Positions 58,378-64,000 of a stretch of DNA of 64,000 bases are shown piece by piece. A model generated the notes under the pieces. That model was given only the letters and a program-made list of their open reading frames with translations. It ran no database searches and had not been told where the DNA came from. Made by a program: the position numbers and the translations under genes. Source of the DNA: Archangium_A sp035910535 (GTDB lineage Bacteria; Myxococcota; Myxococcia; Myxococcales; Myxococcaceae); assembly GCA_035910535.1 (NCBI GenBank), contig JAMHXF010000072.1, positions 30,525-94,524 of the forward strand. The letters run 5' to 3'. The stretch's first letter is position 1; the number at the start of each line of letters is the position of its first letter.

Positions 58378-59415
58378 ATGCGCCGATACCTTCTTCTCGC
58401 GTCGTTGAGCGTGGTGGCCTGTCAGAAGCCTGCAGCACCGACGCCGAAGCCTGTCGAAGCGCCTGCGCCGCCGCCCGCTGCACCGAAGGTCGAGTTGCCG
58501 CCGGCGCCCGCGTTGCCTGCAGTGCCGACGGGGCTCGCGGCGGTCGCGTCTCCTGACGAGAACCCCACGACGGCCGAGCGCGCGGAGCTGGGGTGGATGT
58601 TGTTCTTCGACAAGCGCGCGTCGAAGGACGGCTCGATGGCGTGCGTGCAGTGTCACCACATCGACCGCGCGTACACGTCTCCGCTCGCGGTCGACCCCAA
58701 GGTGGGCGGCGCGGTGAACAAGCGCAACGCGCCGACGATGACGAACCTGGGTTACCACCCGACCTTCTACTGGGACGGCCGCATGCCGACGCTCGAGGCG
58801 GTCTCGAACGCGGCGTGGAAGGGGCAGCTCGGCGCTGACCCGGCGGCCGTCGCCAGGACGCTCAACGAGGTGCCCGAGTACAAGGCCCGCTTCGAGCGCG
58901 CGTTCGGTGAAGCGGCGACGCCCGAGAACATTCCGCGCGCGTACGCGGCGTTCTTCCGCTCGTTGGTCAACGCGAACTCACCGTGGGACCGCGCGCAGGC
59001 CGGCGAGAAAGACGCGATTTCAAAAGACGCAGAGGCCGGCTTCACGGTCTTCGCGAGCAAGGGCTGCATCACGTGCCACGTGCCGCCGCTGTTCACCAAC
59101 TACGAGTTCGAGAACGTGGGCATCGGCGACGACCCGGGTCGCAAAGACGCGACGAAAGACGACGCCGACACCGGCAAGTTCAAGACGCCCGGCCTCCGCA
59201 ACGTCGCGTTGTCGTCGCCGTACTTCCACGATGGCAGCGTCGCGACGCTCGAAGACGCCATCGCGGTGATGGCGAAGGGCGGCAACAAGAACCCGCACCT
59301 CTCGGCGAAGCTGAAACCTCAGAAGCTCTCGAAGAAAGAAGCCGCGCAGCTCAAGGCCTTCCTCGAGGCGTTGACGGGTGAGTCGACGTACGTCGCTGCG
59401 CCGCCGCTGCCGTGA
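58378..59415 (+). CDS. Di-haem cytochrome c peroxidase (MauG/CcpA family) lipoprotein
   Basis: A 345-residue protein with lipobox VVAC at residue 15, a Pro/Ala-rich linker (18-55) and two haem sites, CVQCH near residue 89 and CITCH near residue 226, in the arrangement of bacterial cytochrome c peroxidases. The FYWDGRMPTLEAVSNAAW segment is characteristic. It reduces peroxide with electrons from a cytochrome, or acts as a MauG-like oxidant. Its TGA overlaps the GTG of the amidohydrolase gene. Confidence 0.9.
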   Translation: MRRYLLLASLSVVACQKPAAPTPKPVEAPAPPPAAPKVELPPAPALPAVPTGLAAVASPDENPTTAERAELGWMLFFDKRASKDGSMACVQCHHIDRAYTSPLAVDPKVGGAVNKRNAPTMTNLGYHPTFYWDGRMPTLEAVSNAAWKGQLGADPAAVARTLNEVPEYKARFERAFGEAATPENIPRAYAAFFRSLVNANSPWDRAQAGEKDAISKDAEAGFTVFASKGCITCHVPPLFTNYEFENVGIGDDPGRKDATKDDADTGKFKTPGLRNVALSSPYFHDGSVATLEDAIAVMAKGGNKNPHLSAKLKPQKLSKKEAAQLKAFLEALTGESTYVAAPPLP

Positions 59416-61055
59416 CGCGGCTGTGGTGGTTGGTGGTGCTGTCGCTGACCGCGTGCGTGAAGCGCGTGCACACGGCTGACGCCACCATCGTCTTCACGGC
59501 GAAGCGCATTCACACCATGAACCCTGCGCGCCCCGTCGTGCAGGCCGTGGCGTGGCAGCACGGAAAAATCGTCGCCGTCGGCTCTCGCAGCGAGGTGCTG
59601 AAGGTCGTCGGCTCCGGCGCGGTGGTCGAAGACTTCCCCGACTCGGTCATCACGCCGGGGCTCATCGACTCGCATGGCCACCTGGCCGTGCTCGGCCGCG
59701 CGCTGTCGGTCGTCTCGCTCGACGGCACGAAGAGCGAAGCCGAGGTCATCGCGCGGCTCCACGACGCGCCGACGTCTGCGTTTCAAGGTGAGTGGCTCAT
59801 CGGTCGCGGGTGGGACCAGAACGACTGGCCCACGCAGCAGTTCCCCACGCTCGCGGCGCTCGACGCGGCGTTCCCGAAGACGCCGGTCTTTCTTTCGCGC
59901 GTCGATGGCCACGCGGCGTGGGTGAACTCCGCGGCGCTCGCGCGCGCAGGTCTCACCACGAAGACGGTCGAACCTGCCGGCGGCCGCATTCTCCGCGACG
60001 CGTCGGGCGCGCTCACGGGCGTGCTGGTCGACAACGCCATCGACCTCGTCACCGCGAAGTTGCCGCAGGCCACCGACGAGCAGCTGCAACAACAGCTCAA
60101 GCTGGCGATTGAGACGTGCGCGCAGCTCGGGCTCACGCAGGTGCACGACGCGGGCATGAACATGCGCACGCTGCGGGTGCTGCAGTCGTGGGACATGCTG
60201 GGCGTGTTGCCGCTGCGCATCTACGCGATGGCCGACGCGCAGAACGAAGCCGACGCAGAGCAGTTTCTGGGGCAGGGCACGTTCAGCGGTCGTCACGTGG
60301 AAGTGCGCGCGGTGAAGCTGGTGCTCGACGGCGCGCTCGGCAGTCGTGGCGCGGCGCTGCACGAGCCCTACAGCGACGACCCGACGCAGCGTGGTCACCT
60401 GCTGCTCACGCCTGAAGAGTTCGCGCACCGGGCGAGCGCGTTTTCGGCCGCAGGGTTTCAGGTCGCCGTGCACGCCATCGGAGACCGCGCGAACGCGCTG
60501 GTGCTGGAGACGCTCAAGTCGCTCGACCGGAAGCTGCGACATCGCGTCGAACACGCGCAGGTGTTGAGCGCCGACGACGTGAACAAGTTCGCGAAGTACG
60601 GCCTCGTCGCCAGCTTTCAGCCCACGCACGCGACGTCTGACATGCCGTGGGTGGCCTCGCGCCTCGGCGCGGAACGTTCACGCTTTGCGTACGCGTGGAG
60701 GTCGGTGCTCGAGAGCGGCGCGCACGTGGCGTTCGGCAGCGATTTCCCGGTGGAGTCGCCGGACCCGCTGCTCGGGCTCTACGCCGCGCGCACGCGCCGC
60801 GACACGCGCGGCAGCCCTCGAGACGGGTGGATGCCGGAGCAACTGCTCACCGGAGAGCAGGCCCTGGCCGGCTTCACGACGGGCGCGGCGTGGGCGTCGT
60901 TCGCGGAGGAACGTCGTGGCGCGCTGAAGGTCGGGTTCGACGCCGACCTCGTGGTGTGGCCCGTCGACCCGGTGAGCGACGCGCCCGAGGCGTTGCTCGG
61001 CGCGAAGGTGCAGCTCACGGTGGTCGGCGGCGTCGACGTGTACCGCGCGCCGTAG
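59412..61055 (+). CDS. Amidohydrolase family lipoprotein (YtcJ-like)
   Basis: A 547-residue enzyme from GTG 59412 (GTGA overlap). A short signal with lipobox LTAC is followed by the metal-dependent hydrolase fold: DSHGHLA metal site, GRGWDQNDWP, later VHAIGDRAN and VEHAQVLSADD, and the closing GFDADLVVW. This is the YtcJ-type amidohydrolase-3 group, which usually acts on N-acyl or cyclic amides. A periplasmic, lipid-anchored form is less usual. Substrate unknown. Confidence 0.9.
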   Translation: MTRLWWLVVLSLTACVKRVHTADATIVFTAKRIHTMNPARPVVQAVAWQHGKIVAVGSRSEVLKVVGSGAVVEDFPDSVITPGLIDSHGHLAVLGRALSVVSLDGTKSEAEVIARLHDAPTSAFQGEWLIGRGWDQNDWPTQQFPTLAALDAAFPKTPVFLSRVDGHAAWVNSAALARAGLTTKTVEPAGGRILRDASGALTGVLVDNAIDLVTAKLPQATDEQLQQQLKLAIETCAQLGLTQVHDAGMNMRTLRVLQSWDMLGVLPLRIYAMADAQNEADAEQFLGQGTFSGRHVEVRAVKLVLDGALGSRGAALHEPYSDDPTQRGHLLLTPEEFAHRASAFSAAGFQVAVHAIGDRANALVLETLKSLDRKLRHRVEHAQVLSADDVNKFAKYGLVASFQPTHATSDMPWVASRLGAERSRFAYAWRSVLESGAHVAFGSDFPVESPDPLLGLYAARTRRDTRGSPRDGWMPEQLLTGEQALAGFTTGAAWASFAEERRGALKVGFDADLVVWPVDPVSDAPEALLGAKVQLTVVGGVDVYRAP

Positions 61056-61088
61056 CGCGAATGGTTGAACATTGAGGCCGCGCTCACC

Positions 61089-62597
61089 ATGCTCGCGCGC
61101 GTGATGCTTCGTGCGCTCGTGGTGATGCTCGCGGTGCCGTCGTTCGCAGCAGCGCCGTTGACGTGGGGCTCCGACGCCCAGGGTGGCGCGCCGTACGTCT
61201 TTCAAGACCCGATGGACCCGAACCGCCTCGTGGGCTTCGAGGTCGAGCTGGCGACGATGTTGGGCCAGCGGCTCGGTCGTCAGGCGCGGCCGGTGCAAGG
61301 CCAGTGGGACCGCCTGCTGGAGCTGCTCGCGCGCGGTGACTTCGACATCGCGATGAACGGCATCGAGGTCGCTGAAGAGAAGCGGCGCGTGGCGTTGTTG
61401 TCGCGCCCGTACTTCGCGGCGGCCGAGGTCTTGACCGTGCGCCGCGGTGACATGAAGGCGCCGCGCACGTTGGAGGCGTTGAAGGGGCGCGCCGTGGCCA
61501 CCATGCCGGGCTCGATGGCAGCGCGCATTCTCGAGCACGCGGGCGCTGACGTGCGCACGTACGACGGTGGGCAAGACGAGATCTACGAAGACCTCCGGCT
61601 CGGGCGCGTCGACGCGGTGCTGCTCGATGACCCGGCGGCGCGCTACTTCGGTGACCTCGTCGCGTCGTTCGAGCGCGTGCCCGGTGACTTCGGTTCGGTG
61701 CAGTACGCGATTGCCTTGCGTCGTGAAGACACCGAGCTGCTGGCGCAGCTCAACGGCGCGCTGGAGTCGCTGGAGAAGGACGGCTCGCTGCGCGCGCTCT
61801 ACGAGAAGTGGGGCGTGTGGAGCGCCGAGACGGCGCGGCTGTTCGGCGACGCAGACGAAAAGGCACACGGGCCGGCCGTCGAGCTCGAGCGGTGGACGGC
61901 GGCGGTCGGCACGCTGCCCACGTTCACCGAGCGCCTGACCTCGCGCTACCCGGCGATGGTGCCGTTGTTCTTTCGTGGCGCGGCGCTCACGTTGCTGGTG
62001 TCGGTGTGCGCGATGTTGATGGCGGTGCTGCTCGGCGTCTCGCTCGCGTTGGGGCGTCGCTTCGGGCCCGTGCCGGTGCGTTGGGTGTGCATCGCGTACA
62101 TCGAAGTGTTTCGTGGCACGCCGCTGCTCATTCAGCTCACCGTCGTCTACTTCGGGTTGCCGGAGCTGGGGCTCAAGCTCGACCCGTTCGTCGCCGGGGT
62201 GCTCGCGCTCGGGCTCAACTACGCAGCGGCCGAAGCGGAGAACTACCGCGCCGGGCTCGAATCGGTGCCGCGCGGGCAGCTCGAAGCGTCGACGGTGTTG
62301 GGCCTGTCGACGTTGCAGACGCTGCGTCACGTCATCGGGCCGCAGGCGCTGCGCATCTCCATTCCTCCCATGACCAACGACTTCATCGCGCTGCTCAAAG
62401 ACAGCTCGCTGGTCTCGGTGGTGACGCTGACCGAGCTGACGAAGACGTACACGAACCTGGCGAACTCCACGCGAGACCACCTCGGGCTCGGGCTGGTGGT
62501 GGCCGTGTTCTACCTGTTGCTGGGGTTGCCCTTCGCGCGGCTCGCGCGCGCGGCTGAACGGCACTTCGGCAAGCACCTGCATCGGGAGGCCGCGTGA
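61089..62597 (+). CDS. Polar amino acid ABC transporter, substrate-binding/permease fusion
   Basis: About 502 residues from ATG 61089; TTG 61065 would add eight. A signal peptide (VMLRALVVMLAVPSFAAAP) leads to a periplasmic binding domain (residues about 20-265; LVGFEVELATMLGQRLGR, GDFDIAMNGIEV), then a permease domain with helices from about residue 295 and the EVFRGTPLLIQL signature and EAA-like loop. Binding protein and permease are joined as in GlnP-type transporters. Its TGA overlaps the GTG of the ATPase gene. Confidence 0.9.
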   Translation: MLARVMLRALVVMLAVPSFAAAPLTWGSDAQGGAPYVFQDPMDPNRLVGFEVELATMLGQRLGRQARPVQGQWDRLLELLARGDFDIAMNGIEVAEEKRRVALLSRPYFAAAEVLTVRRGDMKAPRTLEALKGRAVATMPGSMAARILEHAGADVRTYDGGQDEIYEDLRLGRVDAVLLDDPAARYFGDLVASFERVPGDFGSVQYAIALRREDTELLAQLNGALESLEKDGSLRALYEKWGVWSAETARLFGDADEKAHGPAVELERWTAAVGTLPTFTERLTSRYPAMVPLFFRGAALTLLVSVCAMLMAVLLGVSLALGRRFGPVPVRWVCIAYIEVFRGTPLLIQLTVVYFGLPELGLKLDPFVAGVLALGLNYAAAEAENYRAGLESVPRGQLEASTVLGLSTLQTLRHVIGPQALRISIPPMTNDFIALLKDSSLVSVVTLTELTKTYTNLANSTRDHLGLGLVVAVFYLLLGLPFARLARAAERHFGKHLHREAA

Positions 62598-63349
62598 CGC
62601 TCGTCGTGAAGAACCTCGTGCGGCAGTACGCGGGCAACCCGAAGCCCACGCTCGACGGCATGTCGTTCGATTTGCCGGCCGGTACGTTGACGGCGCTGTT
62701 GGGGCGGAGCGGCGCGGGCAAGTCGACGATGCTGCGCTGTGTGATGGGCCTCGAGTCGTTCGAGACAGGCTCCATCGACATCGACGGCGTCATCGTGCGC
62801 GGTACGAAGGAGTCGTCGCCGCAGGAGCGCGCGCTGGCGATCGCGAAGTCACGCGAGCGCCTGGGTCTGGTGTTTCAGTCGTTCGAGTTGTTCCCGCACC
62901 TCACGGCGCTCGAGAACTGTGTGCTCGCCCCGATGCAGGTGAAGAAGGAGGCACGCTCAACTGCGCAGAAGCGTGCGCGTGAGCTGCTGTGTCAATTGGG
63001 GTTGGAGCAGCGGCTCGACGCGTATCCGGAACAGCTATCCGGCGGGCAGAAGCAGCGCGTGGCCATTGCGCGGGCGCTGGCGATGGAGCCGCGCGTGTTG
63101 CTCTACGACGAGCCGACGAGCGCGTTGGACCCGTCGATGAAGAATGAAGTGCTGCAGACCTTGAAGCGCATCGACGAGCGCGGCGTGACGCAGGTGGTGG
63201 TGACGCACGACCTGCAGCTCGCGAAGGCCGTCGAGCACGTGTGTGTGTTGGACCACGGCGTAGTCATCGAGAGCGGGCTGCCTTCGCAGGTGCTGCAGAA
63301 CCCGGAGCACGAGAGCACCCGCGCGCTGCTCGCTGCCTGGCATGCCTGA
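62594..63349 (+). CDS. Polar amino acid ABC transporter ATP-binding protein (GlnQ type)
   Basis: A 251-residue ATPase from GTG 62594 that overlaps the fusion gene (GTGA). Walker A GRSGAGKST, signature LSGGQKQRVAIARAL, Walker B VLLYDEPTSALDP, switch His in VVVTHDLQ. The DEPTSALDP form is typical of GlnQ/HisP. With the fused binding protein-permease it completes an uptake system for a polar amino acid. Confidence 0.94.
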   Translation: MTLVVKNLVRQYAGNPKPTLDGMSFDLPAGTLTALLGRSGAGKSTMLRCVMGLESFETGSIDIDGVIVRGTKESSPQERALAIAKSRERLGLVFQSFELFPHLTALENCVLAPMQVKKEARSTAQKRARELLCQLGLEQRLDAYPEQLSGGQKQRVAIARALAMEPRVLLYDEPTSALDPSMKNEVLQTLKRIDERGVTQVVVTHDLQLAKAVEHVCVLDHGVVIESGLPSQVLQNPEHESTRALLAAWHA

Positions 63350-63399
63350 TTCAAAGAGCTGACTTGCAAGACGCTGTGAAGCCGAGCAGATGCGCGGTC

Positions 63400-63702
63400 A
63401 TGCGTATCCTCCCTGCGATCGTCGCGTTGTTCCTCGTGGCCTGTGGCACGCCCACGGTGCTCGAGGCGAAGGACTACAAGCTCAGCTGCACGAAGAACTC
63501 CGAGTGCATCTCGGTGTACCTGGGCGACGTGTGCAACCCGTGCCTCTGCGACAACGCGGCCATCAGCGCCGAGCAGTCGCAGATCTACTCGGCCGACCGC
63601 ACCGGTGCGCAGCGCTCCTGTGGCCCCATCACGGCCATCGGTTGTGCGCAGTGCGCGCCGAAGACGCCGGTCTGCACCGACGGCACCTGCACCGTGCAGT
63701 GA
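63400..63702 (+). CDS. Small cysteine-rich lipoprotein
   Basis: A 100-residue protein from ATG 63400. Signal peptide with lipobox LVAC (MRILPAIVALFLVACGTPTV). Ten further Cys in the mature part (CTKNSECISVYLGDVCNPC-LCD, IGCAQCAPKTPVC) suggest disulphides. It resembles the Cys-rich lipoproteins at 16-22 kb in composition but is much shorter. Its stop shares one base with the sfsA start. No Shine-Dalgarno is evident. Function unknown. Confidence 0.7.
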   Translation: MRILPAIVALFLVACGTPTVLEAKDYKLSCTKNSECISVYLGDVCNPCLCDNAAISAEQSQIYSADRTGAQRSCGPITAIGCAQCAPKTPVCTDGTCTVQ

Positions 63703-64000
63703 TGTCGTTGCTGTACCGCTGGGCCGCGCCGCTCGTCGAAGGGCGCCTGGTGCGTCGCTACGAGCGCTTCATCGCCGAGGTTCGTGTCGGCGACGAGGTG
63801 TTGCGCGCGCACTGTGTGAACCCCGGGCGCATGGAAGGCATCGTGATTCCCGGTTCTCGCGTGTGGCTCAGCGCCGCGCCGGGTCGCGCGCTGCCGTGGA
63901 CGTGGGAGCTGCTGGAGCTCGATGGCCGGTTGCTCGGCGTGAATACGGCGCTGCCCAACAAGCTGGTCGGTGAAGTGCTGCGGAGCGGGTTGTTGCCGGG
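63702..64000 (+). CDS. sfsA: SfsA family protein (N-terminal part, runs off window)
   Basis: ATG 63702 shares its A with the previous stop (TGATG). The first 99 residues match SfsA: EGRLVRRYERFIAEVRVGDE, AHCVNPGRMEGIVIPGSRVW, and DGRLLGVNTALPNKLVGEVL. SfsA was named for sugar fermentation stimulation and is now thought to bind nucleic acid or to be a nuclease; its role is unsettled. The C-terminal half is outside the window. Confidence 0.9.
   Translation, partial: MSLLYRWAAPLVEGRLVRRYERFIAEVRVGDEVLRAHCVNPGRMEGIVIPGSRVWLSAAPGRALPWTWELLELDGRLLGVNTALPNKLVGEVLRSGLLP

Noticed and set aside
60678..62582. 634-codon open frame on the minus strand
   Set aside because: It lies opposite the amidohydrolase and the ABC transporter fusion, both with clear family motifs. 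The translation is Arg/His/Gln-rich, as expected from an antisense frame in high-GC DNA.

Overview
The window looks like chromosomal DNA of a myxobacterium (Myxococcota). The evidence is uniformly high GC, two proteins of the DUF2378/TIGR02265 family that is typical of Myxococcales, a C-terminus resembling the MYXO-CTERM sorting signal, an NtrC-type sigma-54 activator system, many lipoproteins with Cys-rich, IPT/TIG or Hydin-like domains, and an AglRQS-like TolQ-TolR-TolR motor cluster. I see no phage, insertion sequence, CRISPR array or rRNA, and no gene-free stretch above 300 bases. One tRNA (Phe, GAA) is present.

Layout. 1-1.3 kb: divergent DoxX-like/LysR pair and tRNA-Phe. 1.4-10 kb: a five-gene minus-strand export operon (two FtsX/MacB-type permeases, a LolA-like periplasmic protein, an outer-membrane protein and an ATPase) diverges from a plus-strand histidine kinase, DUF2378 protein and sigma-54 activator; the shared intergenic region holds a -24/-12 promoter and two tandem inverted repeats 21 bp apart. 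10-13.6 kb: a small OM protein, a tiny four-Cys protein, a Rieske oxygenase plus AraC regulator, and an isolated atpG. 13.8-22.4 kb: six translationally coupled genes for secreted lipoproteins (VWA, Hydin/PKD, Cys-rich/PPC, IPT/TIG, Cys-rich, and a frameshifted one). 22.5-28.2 kb: small unknowns, an FHA-Yip1 protein, and an amidase coupled to an Imm33/DUF2185-like protein. 28.4-31.5 kb: MacA/MacB-type efflux. 31.5-38.3 kb: a HisKA protein with no ATPase domain coupled to a complete histidine kinase, an MshEN protein, and the TolQ/TolR/TolR cluster with a good sigma-70 promoter and a terminator. 38.4-46.6 kb: DedA, LON-domain protein, CAP-domain lipoprotein, a frameshifted P460-like haem protein, an alpha-oxoamine synthase/acyltransferase fusion, a second DUF2378 protein and a beta-propeller lipoprotein. 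46.6-52.3 kb: NAD synthetase, phosphodiester glycosidase, BtuC-type permease and dapD-dapE. 52.3-59.4 kb: c-type cytochromes, YceI, PPK2, an OM protein with an in-frame stop, and a di-haem peroxidase. 59.4-64 kb: amidohydrolase, a polar amino acid ABC transporter (binding protein-permease fusion plus ATPase), a small lipoprotein and the start of sfsA.

Genes are packed tightly: stop/start overlaps of the NTGA type are very common, so operons were inferred from them. Three secreted-protein genes are disrupted (frameshifts near 22.25 and 41.26 kb, in-frame TGA at 57705), which may be real mutations or sequence errors. The most interesting items are the sigma-54-controlled export operon with its adjacent two-component genes, the coupled surface lipoprotein operon, the kinase pair in which one member lacks an ATPase domain, and the oxoamine synthase/acyltransferase fusion.
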